Assembly: GCA_905221095.1 (NCBI GenBank) | Contig: CAJNBV010000002.1 | Location: forward strand, 62,001 to 126,000 | Reading direction: 5' to 3' | Length of the DNA: 64,000 bases | DNA from: a bacterium | Lineage (GTDB): Bacteria; Bacillota; Bacilli; Lactobacillales; Streptococcaceae | Shown here: positions 48,844 to 58,019 of the stretch, one piece after another | How the letters are laid out: every line of letters starts with the position of its first letter | Position numbering within the stretch: position 1 is the first letter of the stretch | Program-made: the position numbers and the translations under genes | The notes under the pieces: generated by a model | What the model saw: the letters and a program-made list of their open reading frames with translations, nothing else | The model's database searches: none | Told to the model about the DNA's origin: nothing

Positions 48844-49788
48844 ATGTCAGAACCATTATTTTTACAATCAGTTATGCAAGAAAAAATCTGGGGTGGAACC
48901 AAGCTACGTGATGAGTTTGGCTATGATATCCCAAGTGAAAAAATCGGAGAATACTGGGCCATCTCAGCCCATCCAAATGGTGTCTCTAAAGTTGCCAATG
49001 GTCGTTTTGAGGGAACAGACCTCGCTACTTTGTATACGGAACACCGTGAATTATTTGGCAATCGTCCAGAACCTGTATTTCCACTTTTGACTAAGATTCT
49101 GGATGCCAACGACTGGCTCAGTGTTCAAGTTCACCCAGACGATGCCTATGGACTAGAGCATGAAGGCGAGCTTGGAAAAACAGAATGCTGGTATATTATC
49201 GCAGCGGATGAAGGTTCAGAAATTATCTATGGCCATAATGCCAAATCAAAAGAAGAGCTCCGCCAGCAAATCGAGGACAAGAACTGGGATGCCTTGTTGA
49301 CAAAAGTTCCTGTAAAGGCTGGAGATTTCTTCTATGTACCAAGTGGCACCATGCACGCTATCGGAGCAGGAATTTTGATTCTTGAAACCCAGCAGTCTAG
49401 CGATACCACTTATCGTGTCTATGACTTTGACCGTAAGGATGATAATGGCAACTTGCGTGAACTTCACCTTGAAAAATCTATCGATGTTTTGAACATTGGC
49501 GAGCCTGCCAATAGCCGTCCTGTGACTATCAAAGCAGATGATTTGCGTTCAACTTTACTTGTCTCTAATGATTTCTTTGCAGTTTACAAGTGGGAAATTA
49601 CTGGGAAAGTTGACTTCGAAAAGACAGCTGACTACAGCTTGTTCAGTGTCTTGGCTGGTCAAGGAAAACTGACTGTAGACGGTAAGGAATATCCAATCCA
49701 AAAAGGTAGCCACTTTATCCTACCAAGTGATGTTGAAGCTTGGACCCTAGAAGGACAAGATTTGGAATTGATTGTTAGCCATCCATAA
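48844..49788 (+). CDS. manA: Mannose-6-phosphate isomerase, class I
   Basis: 314 residues, the short Firmicute form. Zinc ligands lie in VQVHPDD and PSGTMHAIGAG, and the early motif KIWGGTKLRDEFG is typical. It interconverts mannose-6-phosphate and fructose-6-phosphate. It has a TGCTATAAT promoter just upstream and a strong terminator after it. Confidence 0.93.
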   Translation: MSEPLFLQSVMQEKIWGGTKLRDEFGYDIPSEKIGEYWAISAHPNGVSKVANGRFEGTDLATLYTEHRELFGNRPEPVFPLLTKILDANDWLSVQVHPDDAYGLEHEGELGKTECWYIIAADEGSEIIYGHNAKSKEELRQQIEDKNWDALLTKVPVKAGDFFYVPSGTMHAIGAGILILETQQSSDTTYRVYDFDRKDDNGNLRELHLEKSIDVLNIGEPANSRPVTIKADDLRSTLLVSNDFFAVYKWEITGKVDFEKTADYSLFSVLAGQGKLTVDGKEYPIQKGSHFILPSDVEAWTLEGQDLELIVSHP

Positions 49789-49793
49789 AAAAT

Positions 49794-49828
49794 AAAGGAC
49801 CTGAGTTTATTACTCAAGTCCTTTTTGA
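49794..49828. terminator. Terminator between manA and the convergent transporter gene
   Basis: AAAGGACCTGAGT pairs with ACTCAAGTCCTTT around TTATT, with a T tail on the + strand. Confidence 0.85.
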
Positions 49829-51169
49829 TTACATAAATTGGGCGATAAAGACCACAATGATGATGATTGGAATGATAAAACGAAGAAGGAAGAGCCAGAC
49901 TTGGAAAAGTCCTTGTTTCCATGCACTTTCATCAAGATGGAGTTCCTCCATAGCAAGAGCTTTCTTAAATATGTAGCCGGTAAAGAGTGAAAGGCAGAGA
50001 GCTCCAAATGGCATGAGGAGATTGGAAACCAAGAAGTCCATAGCATCAAAGAAGGTCTTCCCAAAGATATGAACATCCGCCATAACACCGTAAGATAGGG
50101 CTGAAGGAATCCCAAAGACAAAGGTCAAGATGCCTAAAATAGCACTCCATTTAGCCCGCTTGCTGTTGTCCTGATTGGTGATATTGCCCACATTGATTTC
50201 CAGCATCACGACAGAAGAAGTGACCGTCGCAAAGAGGAAGAGCAAGAGGAAGAGGATGTAGAAAATAGTTCCAAAAGGCATCTTGTCAAAGAGTTGAGGC
50301 AAGACGATAAAGAGCAGGCTTGGTCCCCCTTCAGACTGGATATTGAAGGCTGACATGGCTGGGAAAATGGCTAGTCCTGCCATGATGGATACCGAGATGT
50401 TCATGGCTACGATGGAAATCCCTGACTGGACCAGATTGGTTTTCTTGTCCAAGTAAGAAGCATAGGTCAGCATGGCTGTCACCCCTAGTGAGAGGGCAAA
50501 GAAAGATTGTCCCAGAGCATAGAGGAGACCAGCGCTGGTCAGTTTTGAAAAGTCTGGTTTGAGGAAGTAAAGAACTCCTTCCATGGCATTTGGTAAGCTG
50601 AGAGAACGACCGATGATGACAACAAAGATAATAAAGAGCAGGGGCATCATGACCTTAGAAGCTCTTTCAATCCCTTTTTGAACCCCACGTGATACAATGA
50701 AGATATTTAACAAGATAAAGGCTGCTTGAGCTCCAAGGGCAATGGCTGGGTTTGAAATGATTGAAGTAAATAATTGAGCATAATCACCCGTTCCGCCAAG
50801 TTGGAACAATTTTCCAAACTCAATACCCAGATAAACCAGAATCCATCCCCCGATAACACTGTAGAAAGATAAGAGGATAAAAAGGGCAAAGGCACCAATC
50901 CAACCGATAAAGTTGTACTTACTATTGTTACCTAGTTTTCCAAAGGTTCTGATAGCGGAAACGCCAGCACTTCGGCCGAGGGCAAATTCAGCTAGCAAAA
51001 GGGGGAAACCAATTAGAATAGTGGAAATGAGAAAGACTAATAAAAAGCCTCCTCCACCGTTAGCAGCAGTCATATAGGGAAACTTCCAAACGGCACCAAG
51101 TCCGATGGCTGAACCAGCAGATGCTAGAATAAAGCCCAGTTTAGAACCCCATTGCGATTTTTCAGACAT
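49829..51169 (-). CDS. Sodium-dependent transporter, NSS (neurotransmitter:sodium symporter) family
   Basis: 446 residues with about eleven to twelve membrane helices. The NSS hallmark GSAIGLGAVWKFPYMTAANGGG in the first helix region (unwound sodium/substrate site) is clear. Bacterial members carry amino acids such as leucine, methionine or tryptophan. I start at ATG 51169 (MSEKSQWGSK), behind AGGAG; the upstream frame extension runs through an attenuator-like leader. Confidence 0.9.
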   Translation of the reverse strand: MSEKSQWGSKLGFILASAGSAIGLGAVWKFPYMTAANGGGGFLLVFLISTILIGFPLLLAEFALGRSAGVSAIRTFGKLGNNSKYNFIGWIGAFALFILLSFYSVIGGWILVYLGIEFGKLFQLGGTGDYAQLFTSIISNPAIALGAQAAFILLNIFIVSRGVQKGIERASKVMMPLLFIIFVVIIGRSLSLPNAMEGVLYFLKPDFSKLTSAGLLYALGQSFFALSLGVTAMLTYASYLDKKTNLVQSGISIVAMNISVSIMAGLAIFPAMSAFNIQSEGGPSLLFIVLPQLFDKMPFGTIFYILFLLLFLFATVTSSVVMLEINVGNITNQDNSKRAKWSAILGILTFVFGIPSALSYGVMADVHIFGKTFFDAMDFLVSNLLMPFGALCLSLFTGYIFKKALAMEELHLDESAWKQGLFQVWLFLLRFIIPIIIIVVFIAQFM

Positions 51170-51195
51170 AGTTAAACTCCTAAAATTAGTATTAC

Positions 51196-51304
51196 AAAAG
51201 AAAAAGCTACTGCCCTTGGCAAATAGCCTCATCAGTACTCAAGATGAGCGTTTCTTTTGATCGATAGACTTGACTATCCTATCATGTTTTCTAAGGTCTG
51301 TCAA
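51196..51304 (-). promoter_or_regulatory. Promoter and attenuator-like structured leader of the NSS transporter gene
   Basis: On the minus strand: TTGACA (51299-51304), a 17-bp spacer and TAGGAT (51276-51281). About 30 nt into the leader is hairpin CTCATC-loop-GATGAG (51228-51248). Directly adjacent is the terminator hairpin GCTATTTGCC-AAG-GGCAGTAGC (51206-51227) with a TTTTTCTTTT tail (51196-51205). Only then come the SD and ATG. A terminator between promoter and gene means transcription must be conditionally read through. Confidence 0.7.
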
Positions 51305-51353
51305 GAAAACCATTTTCATGTTATGATAAAGTAAAAAAATTTTGCAAAAACGC

Positions 51354-51384
51354 TTGACTCTAACCTAAGGGGAGGGGTTATACT
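51354..51384 (+). promoter_or_regulatory. MerR-type promoter with 19-bp spacer
   Basis: TTGACT (51354-51359) and TATACT (51379-51384) are separated by 19 bp, the over-long spacing typical of promoters activated by MerR proteins. The spacer carries TAACC...GGTTA inverted arms (51361-51380). Confidence 0.8.
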
Positions 51385-51394
51385 ATCATTGTAA

Positions 51395-51497
51395 TACTCT
51401 TCGAAAATCAAATTCAAACCACGTCAGCGTCGCCTTACCGTACTCAAGTACAGCCTGCGGCTAGCTTCCTAGTTTGTTCTTTGATTTTCATTGAGTA
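51395..51497 (+). repeat. BOX element, boxA-boxC form
   Basis: 103 bp from TACTCTTCGAAAATCAAATT to TTCATTGAGTA. It lies wholly inside the 5' leader of the merR gene and ends one base before its SD (AAGGAGG, 51499-51505). Confidence 0.9.
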
Positions 51498-51510
51498 TAA
51501 GGAGGAAATC

Positions 51511-52251
51511 ATGTACCATATAAAAGAAGCTGCCCAGCTTTCGGGTGTCTCTGTCAAGACCCTGCACCACTACGATAAGATAGGACTCTTGGTTCCTTTA
51601 AAGTCGGAAAACGGCTATCGAACCTACAGTCAGGAGGATTTGGAGCAACTTCAGGTCATTCTGTATTACAAGTATCTAGGTTTTTCTTTAGAAAAAATAG
51701 CAGAGCTACTAAAGGAAGAAAGGACGGATTTATTGCCCCATTTGACCAGGCAGTTGGAGTATTTGACTCGAGAAAGGGAACATCTGGATACCTTGATTTC
51801 CACCTTGCAAAAAACCATTCAAGAACAAAAAGGAGAAAGAGAAATGAGCATTCAAGAGAAATTTGCTGGATTTAACTACCAAGACCATCAAAAATACCAC
51901 CAAGAAGCGGTAGAAAAATATGGACAAGAAGTCATGGACCAAGCGCTCGAGCGCCAAAAAGGTCACGAAGACGAGGCTACAGCTGCCTTTAACCAAGTCT
52001 TTCAAGCTTTGGCACAAAATCTCCAAGCTGGTCTGCCTGTAACAGCAACCGAAAACCAAGAAGAAGCAGCCAAACTCTTGCAAGCTATTCGTACTTATGG
52101 ATTTGATTGTACTATTGAAGTATTCGGTCATATCGGTAAAGGCTACGTCTATAACCCAGAGTTTAAGGAAAACCTTGACAAATTTGGACCTGGAACAGCC
52201 CAGTACACATCAGATGTCATTGCCCACTATGTCCAAACTCAGACAAAATAA
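51511..52251 (+). CDS. MerR-family regulator with TipAS drug-binding domain
   Basis: 246 residues. The N-terminal MerR helix-turn-helix starts MYHIKEAAQLSGVSVKTLHH; a coiled-coil dimer helix runs to about residue 110; a C-terminal TipAS antibiotic-recognition domain follows. TipAL-type proteins bind thiopeptides or other hydrophobic compounds and activate their own promoter, which fits the 19-bp-spacer promoter upstream. I start at ATG 51511. Confidence 0.88.
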   Translation: MYHIKEAAQLSGVSVKTLHHYDKIGLLVPLKSENGYRTYSQEDLEQLQVILYYKYLGFSLEKIAELLKEERTDLLPHLTRQLEYLTREREHLDTLISTLQKTIQEQKGEREMSIQEKFAGFNYQDHQKYHQEAVEKYGQEVMDQALERQKGHEDEATAAFNQVFQALAQNLQAGLPVTATENQEEAAKLLQAIRTYGFDCTIEVFGHIGKGYVYNPEFKENLDKFGPGTAQYTSDVIAHYVQTQTK

Positions 52252-52278
52252 AATCGGAGGAGTGATCTTCCGATTTTT
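52250..52278. terminator. Terminator between merR and the DUF1697 gene
   Basis: AAAATCGGA pairs with TCCGATTTT across a 10-nt loop. It lies between convergent genes. Confidence 0.8.
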
Positions 52279-52292
52279 ACTAAATTCAAGTA

Positions 52293-52814
52293 CTACTTGC
52301 TTAATAATTTTTCTACCACATTTAGTTTTCGCATGGTCAAATCTACATTGAAAAGTTTTTCAAGATAGTTAGTATTGAGCTTTTTTTGTTTTGCAGTTCT
52401 AGGGAGATAGAGGTAGAGACAGTGATTACCGACACAAATTTCTTCTTCGCCGTAATCCATTTTTAATTTTTCTAAAGGGAGACTTTGAATAGCTTCTTGA
52501 TAAAAAATCACGTGTACACGGTCATAAAGATAGTGTGCTCCAAACGGATTTTCTTGGACAATGTTTTTAAAAATATCCTTATTCTTAATGATTATTTTGA
52601 GATCGGCTCCAATCTTTTCCTTTATTAGAGTATGAACCTGTTCTCGTATTTCTTCGAGAGCTAAGTTACTTTCAAGAATAATATTTCCGCTTTGAATATA
52701 AGTTCGAACTTGTTGAAAACCAGCTTCTGTCAAGATATCTACTAGATAAGACATTTTAGGGATAGCATTTTTTCCATTAGGAGTCACTCCCCTTAGCAAG
52801 ATAATATGTTCCAA
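52293..52814 (-). CDS. DUF1697 family protein
   Basis: 173 residues. The conserved start IILLRGVTPNGKNAIPKM and the following YIQSGNIILES are the signature of DUF1697. The function is unknown; the fold is ferredoxin-like. The ATG is preceded by an AAGGAAC-like SD. It is probably transcribed with the flavoprotein gene upstream. Confidence 0.85.
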   Translation of the reverse strand: MEHIILLRGVTPNGKNAIPKMSYLVDILTEAGFQQVRTYIQSGNIILESNLALEEIREQVHTLIKEKIGADLKIIIKNKDIFKNIVQENPFGAHYLYDRVHVIFYQEAIQSLPLEKLKMDYGEEEICVGNHCLYLYLPRTAKQKKLNTNYLEKLFNVDLTMRKLNVVEKLLSK

Positions 52815-52862
52815 AGTAGTTCCTTTCTTTTGGGGCGGATTGTTCCGTTTAGTAATGTATAT

Positions 52863-54081
<1,219 letters not shown>

Positions 54082-54092
54082 CAAGAATGCAA

Positions 54093-54938
54093 TTAATCAA
54101 TTTCATATCCCATCAGCAAACCGCCATCTTCTGCATAGAAACTGCAGAGACCAGAGGTTGGGAGAATCTTAATATCCGCTTGTGGGAAGGTTTCGCGGAT
54201 TCGTTCTGATAGTTGTTGGCAACATTTCTCGTTATTGCGTTGGGCCATGACAATACGGCCACCAGCATATCCAGCTTTTACTAACTCTTCATAGGCTGCC
54301 TGAATCGATTTCTTTGCCCCTCGTGCTTTTTGTAGCAATTCGAGGGTTCCAGTTTCACTAGCTTCTCCAACCATACGGATGTTGAGAAGGCCAACGACTG
54401 TACCGATGAGCTTGCTCAAACGGCCGTTCTTCACCAAGTTATCGACTTTGGCTAGGACAAAAAGTAACTTGGTTTTTTCTTGATAAGCAGTGATAGCTTC
54501 AACCACTTCTTCAAAAGACAAGCCCTGGTCAATCAAGTCATTCAATTTTTCTACGAGCAAGTCAACTTCCCCACCAGCAGACAAACTATCAATTACATGA
54601 ATTTTAGTATCAGGATGTTCTTCCAGATAAATATTCTTTGCTAGTTGAGCACTATTGTGGCTACCAGAAAGAGTACCCGTGATGGTTACTAGGAAAATGT
54701 TTTTGGCACCTTCAAATGCTCGCAAATAATCATCTGGGCTTGGACAAGCTGATTTTGAAGCTTCTGCGGTTGCATACATGGTTTCCATCATTTGGTCAAT
54801 GTCAAGACTGGCATCATCAACAAAGACCTGATCAGCTACTTGAATGGTTAAGGGGACACTTACAAAGGTTGTGTCAATAGCTGGTGTTTCCAGCTGACGA
54901 TAATCACAACCAGAGTCAGCAATAATCTTCCAAGTCAT
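54093..54938 (-). CDS. DegV-family fatty-acid-binding protein
   Basis: 281 residues. The DegV N-terminal motif IIADSGCDY and the downstream ITGTLSGSHNSAQLA, which contacts the lipid carboxylate, are present. DegV/FakB proteins present fatty acids to the FakA kinase, and the pneumococcal genome encodes several. It is divergent from tetR, and a palindrome lies over its promoter. Confidence 0.88.
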   Translation of the reverse strand: MTWKIIADSGCDYRQLETPAIDTTFVSVPLTIQVADQVFVDDASLDIDQMMETMYATAEASKSACPSPDDYLRAFEGAKNIFLVTITGTLSGSHNSAQLAKNIYLEEHPDTKIHVIDSLSAGGEVDLLVEKLNDLIDQGLSFEEVVEAITAYQEKTKLLFVLAKVDNLVKNGRLSKLIGTVVGLLNIRMVGEASETGTLELLQKARGAKKSIQAAYEELVKAGYAGGRIVMAQRNNEKCCQQLSERIRETFPQADIKILPTSGLCSFYAEDGGLLMGYEID

Positions 54939-54951
54939 AGAAATTCTCCAT

Positions 54952-55002
54952 CTTTGTCAGTTATACATTGACAAAGGTTCTGTCTTTTTTTACAATTATA
55001 TC
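54952..55002 (+). promoter_or_regulatory. tetR promoter overlapped by a perfect palindrome shared with degV
   Basis: TTGACA (54968-54973), a 17-bp spacer and TACAAT (54991-54996) form a near-consensus promoter. CTTTGTCA-N9-TGACAAAG (54952-54976) is a perfect 8-bp inverted repeat covering the -35. On the minus strand the same DNA holds a TATAAC -10 for degV. This is the expected place for a TetR operator controlling both directions. Confidence 0.7.
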
Positions 55003-55050
55003 ATGAAAACCCTTGAAACAAAAGCCTCATCCGTCTGTTGTGACAAGTAG
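55003..55050 (+). other. Possible 15-codon leaderless upstream ORF of tetR
   Basis: ATG 55003 lies 7 nt after the -10 box, at the expected transcription start. It opens the frame MKTLETKASSVCCDK, ending in TAG 55048-55050, 12 nt before the tetR ATG. There is no SD. It is too short for codon statistics and may be chance. Confidence 0.3.
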
Positions 55051-55062
55051 AAAGAAAATGTT

Positions 55063-55620
55063 ATGTCTGAACGTAGAATCTCTGAAAAGTCTCTTGAAAA
55101 TCTCAGAAAATCAAACCAAGAATCCAATTTACTAACCAGAGAAGCCATTGAAACAGCCCTCTTGCAACTCTTGGAAAAAAAGGACCTGACCAAGATTAGT
55201 ATTTCTGAATTGGTTAAGCGTGCAGGCGTTTCGCGTGCAGCCTTTTACCGCAATTATGATTCCAAAGAGGAGATTTTAGAAAGCGTCTTTAAACGAACTG
55301 TCCACAATATTATGGAACAGCTGCATCATTACGATTTAAAGACAGATCTCTATTTGGTCTGGGTTCACCTTTTCCGCGAGGCCAGAAAGGAAGCCAGAGT
55401 GATTCAACTGGCCTTGGATTACCATCTGGAAAAAATCTTTGTCCAAGCCATGCAGGAATTTCTAGAAAAATACCATGGAAAATCAAAAGGTGTCAGCTCT
55501 TATCTTCATTCCTTCTGGAGTTCAGCCATTGTATCTGTCCTCCTCAAATGGATCAAGGATGGCATGAAGGTACCAGCTGAAAAGATTGCGGACTTACGGT
55601 TACCATTTTTTAAAAAATAG
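55063..55620 (+). CDS. TetR/AcrR-family transcriptional regulator
   Basis: 185 residues. The helix-turn-helix reads LTKISISELVKRAGVSRAAFYRNYDSKEEI (two segments), followed by a ligand-binding domain I cannot assign. The SD is weak (AGAAAG). It should repress itself, and possibly degV, through the palindrome upstream. The deaminase gene follows after 18 bp. Confidence 0.88.
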   Translation: MSERRISEKSLENLRKSNQESNLLTREAIETALLQLLEKKDLTKISISELVKRAGVSRAAFYRNYDSKEEILESVFKRTVHNIMEQLHHYDLKTDLYLVWVHLFREARKEARVIQLALDYHLEKIFVQAMQEFLEKYHGKSKGVSSYLHSFWSSAIVSVLLKWIKDGMKVPAEKIADLRLPFFKK

Positions 55621-55638
55621 AGAAAAAGGAGAAGAGAT

Positions 55639-56106
55639 ATGACTGAAAAAAGACTGGCCTGGGATGAGTATTTTGCAGCCCAAGCCCTACTGATTGCCAA
55701 TCGTTCCACTTGTAAACGTGCCAAAGTGGGCGCAATTCTGGTAAAGGATAATAAGGTTATTTCCACTGGTTACAATGGTTCGGTGTCAGGGACTGAGCAT
55801 TGTATTGACCATGAATGTCTGGTCATTGAAGGCCACTGTGTTCGCACCCTTCACGCTGAGGTCAATGCTATCCTCCAAGGTGCTGAGCGTGGTGTTCCTA
55901 AAGGATTTACAGCCTATGTGACACACTTTCCTTGTCTGAATTGCACGAAACAATTGCTTCAGGTCGGTTGCAAGCGCGTAGTTTATATCAATCAGTACCG
56001 AATGGATGACTATGCCCAATACCTTTATCAAGAAAAAGGAACAGAATTGACCCATTTACCACTTGAGACCGTACAGTCTGCTCTTAAAGAGGCAGATTTA
56101 ATGTAA
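55639..56106 (+). CDS. comEB: Deoxycytidylate (dCMP) deaminase family protein
   Basis: 155 residues. Zinc motifs are HAEVNAI (His/catalytic Glu) and PCLNC (two Cys), with an additional early Cys/His-rich insert IDHECLVIEGHCVRTLH typical of dCMP deaminases. It makes dUMP, the substrate of ThyA. The gene name follows the Bacillus comE locus; no other competence gene is adjacent. Confidence 0.9.
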   Translation: MTEKRLAWDEYFAAQALLIANRSTCKRAKVGAILVKDNKVISTGYNGSVSGTEHCIDHECLVIEGHCVRTLHAEVNAILQGAERGVPKGFTAYVTHFPCLNCTKQLLQVGCKRVVYINQYRMDDYAQYLYQEKGTELTHLPLETVQSALKEADLM

Positions 56107-56120
56107 AAATTATCAAAAAT

Positions 56121-56153
56121 AAATGGTTTAGAAAGATTTTTAAACCGTTTTTT
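56121..56153 (+). terminator. comEB terminator, joined to the upp promoter
   Basis: AAATGGTTTA pairs with TAAACCGTTT (one G-U), followed by TTT. The extended -10 TGGTATAAT of upp begins in the T tract. Confidence 0.8.
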
Positions 56154-56194
56154 GGTATAATAAGAGGAATAAATTGAAAGAAGGAATTCCAAAA

Positions 56195-56824
56195 ATGGGA
56201 AAAATTGAAGTTATTAATCATCCACTGATTCAACACAAATTGTCAATCTTGCGTCGTACAGATACTTCTACAAAAGCTTTCCGTGAGCTAGTAGATGAGA
56301 TTGCAATGTTGATGGGGTATGAAGTACTTCGTGATCTTCCACTAGAAGATGTGGAAATCGAAACACCAATTACAAAAACAGTTCAAAAACAATTGGCAGG
56401 TAAGAAATTGGCCATCGTTCCAATCTTGCGTGCAGGTATCGGGATGGTTGATGGTCTCTTGAGCTTGGTTCCAGCAGCTAAAGTTGGCCACATCGGTATG
56501 TACCGTGATGAAGAAACGCTTCAACCAGTTGAGTACTTGGTGAAATTGCCTGAAGATATTGACCAACGTCAAATTTTTGTCGTAGACCCAATGTTGGCAA
56601 CAGGTGGTTCAGCAATCTTGGCTGTTGATTCCCTTAAAAAACGTGGCGCATCAAATATCAAATTTGTCTGCCTCGTATCTGCTCCAGAAGGTGTTAAAGC
56701 CCTTCAAGAAGCTCATCCAGATGTAGAAATCTTTACAGCAGCCTTGGATGAACGTTTGAACGAACACGGTTATATCGTTCCAGGTCTTGGAGATGCTGGA
56801 GACCGCTTGTTCGGTACAAAATAA
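56195..56824 (+). CDS. upp: Uracil phosphoribosyltransferase
   Basis: 209 residues. It salvages uracil to UMP with PRPP. PRPP-binding [15 protein letters not shown] and the uracil site [12 protein letters not shown] are intact. I start at ATG 56195 (MGKIEV) with GAAAGAAGGA upstream; the TTG 56174 extension is non-homologous. Confidence 0.94.
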   Translation: MGKIEVINHPLIQHKLSILRRTDTSTKAFRELVDEIAMLMGYEVLRDLPLEDVEIETPITKTVQKQLAGKKLAIVPILRAGIGMVDGLLSLVPAAKVGHIGMYRDEETLQPVEYLVKLPEDIDQRQIFVVDPMLATGGSAILAVDSLKKRGASNIKFVCLVSAPEGVKALQEAHPDVEIFTAALDERLNEHGYIVPGLGDAGDRLFGTK

Positions 56825-56912
56825 AATTAAAAAGAGATTGACTTGGAAAAGGATTTCCAGTCGTGGAAGGAGGTTGAATTTTTGTTTCTGTTTAATGAAA
56901 GCAGAGCAAAGA

Positions 56913-56942
56913 TTTGACCTTTTTTGACCTAGATATTATAAT
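56913..56942 (+). promoter_or_regulatory. clpP promoter with embedded CtsR box
   Basis: TTTGACC-TTT-TTTGACC (56913-56929) is a perfect CtsR operator (GGTCAAA repeats on the other strand). Its left arm supplies the -35 TTGACC (56914-56919). The -10 TATAAT is at 56937-56942 after a 17-bp spacer. CtsR bound here would block RNA polymerase until heat or protein stress. Confidence 0.92.
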
Positions 56943-56996
56943 AGTCTTATCTTCAGTCATCTGACCAACAAAAATAAAACTCAAAAGGAGAAATGA

Positions 56997-57587
56997 ATGA
57001 TTCCTGTAGTTATTGAACAAACAAGCCGTGGGGAACGTTCCTACGATATTTACTCACGTCTTCTCAAAGACCGCATCATTATGCTGACTGGTCCAGTTGA
57101 AGACAACATGGCTAACTCAGTTATTGCCCAGTTGCTTTTCTTGGATGCCCAAGATAGTACAAAAGATATTTACCTTTATGTCAATACACCTGGTGGTTCT
57201 GTTTCAGCTGGTTTGGCAATCGTTGATACCATGAACTTTATCAAAGCGGATGTCCAAACTATCGTTATGGGTATGGCAGCATCTATGGGTACTGTCATCG
57301 CATCAAGTGGAGCAAAAGGCAAACGTTTCATGCTTCCAAATGCAGAATACATGATTCACCAACCAATGGGTGGTACAGGTGGTGGTACTCAACAAACCGA
57401 TATGGCGATCGCTGCAGAACACTTGCTTAAAACTCGTAACACTTTGGAAACAATCTTGGCTGAAAATTCAGGTCAGTCAATCGAAAAAGTCCATGCAGAT
57501 GCAGAACGCGATAACTGGATGAGCGCCCAAGAAACACTTGAATATGGCTTTATTGATGAAATCATGGCCAACAATTCATTGAACTAA
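56997..57587 (+). CDS. clpP: ATP-dependent Clp protease proteolytic subunit
   Basis: 196 residues. The catalytic Ser is in [11 protein letters not shown] and the His in YMIHQPMGG; the Asp lies in the RDNWMSAQE region. It forms the tetradecameric chamber that works with ClpC, ClpE, ClpL or ClpX. It is transcribed from a CtsR-controlled promoter and ends at a terminator fused to the next promoter. Confidence 0.95.
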   Translation: MIPVVIEQTSRGERSYDIYSRLLKDRIIMLTGPVEDNMANSVIAQLLFLDAQDSTKDIYLYVNTPGGSVSAGLAIVDTMNFIKADVQTIVMGMAASMGTVIASSGAKGKRFMLPNAEYMIHQPMGGTGGGTQQTDMAIAAEHLLKTRNTLETILAENSGQSIEKVHADAERDNWMSAQETLEYGFIDEIMANNSLN

Positions 57588-57599
57588 TGATGAAAGAAG

Positions 57600-57634
57600 G
57601 CAAACTCGACTGGGTTTGCTTTTTTTGGTATAAT
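57600..57634 (+). terminator. clpP terminator joined to the ylbG promoter
   Basis: GCAAAC pairs with GTTTGC, followed by seven T. TGGTATAAT (hexamer 57629-57634) starts at the end of that T tract. Confidence 0.8.
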
Positions 57635-57665
57635 AGGGAGAGATTTCTTAGAAAGAGGATTTATC

Positions 57666-57953
57666 ATGTTTGAAAAAGTCAATCGATCTGGCTTGATTAT
57701 CTATCTTTACTATAATCGTGATGCCAAAAAATTGCAGGATTATGGAGATATTACCTATCATTCCAAGAAACATCGTTACTTACAACTCTATGTTCCAACT
57801 CAAGAAGTGGAGCAATTGGTCGGACACTTGAGCAAGGAAAAATTTATAAAAAAAGTCAGAGTTTGTCATATCCAAGAGCTGGAAACACCCTTTGTGGGCA
57901 ATCTTTATCGAGAGGAAAACGTTATCATCGAAAAAGTTCAAGAAAAGTGTTGA
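57666..57953 (+). CDS. ylbG: YlbG-family protein (DUF2129)
   Basis: 95 residues of the small Firmicute family DUF2129. Typical pieces are [20 protein letters not shown] and FVGNLYREE. Its function is unknown. Its TGA stop (57951-57953) lies inside the livJ -35 box, so ylbG transcription may interfere with livJ initiation. Confidence 0.88.
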   Translation: MFEKVNRSGLIIYLYYNRDAKKLQDYGDITYHSKKHRYLQLYVPTQEVEQLVGHLSKEKFIKKVRVCHIQELETPFVGNLYREENVIIEKVQEKC

Positions 57954-57978
57954 CAATTTTCTGATAATTCGGTATATT
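57950..57978 (+). promoter_or_regulatory. livJ promoter with CodY box
   Basis: TTGACA (57950-57955), a 17-bp spacer and TATATT (57973-57978). AATTTTCTGATAATT at 57955-57969 matches the CodY consensus AATTTTCWGAAAATT in 14 of 15 positions and fills the spacer. CodY bound with branched-chain amino acids should repress. Confidence 0.88.
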
Positions 57979-58019
57979 CTTAACATGCTATTTATTTAAG
58001 AAATAAGGAGACAAAAAAG

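Noticed and set aside
51228..51248. CTGATGAG next to GAAAC in the NSS leader, resembling a hammerhead ribozyme core
   Set aside because: Only about 15 nt separate the two motifs, too few for two stems, and no cleavage-site stem is present.
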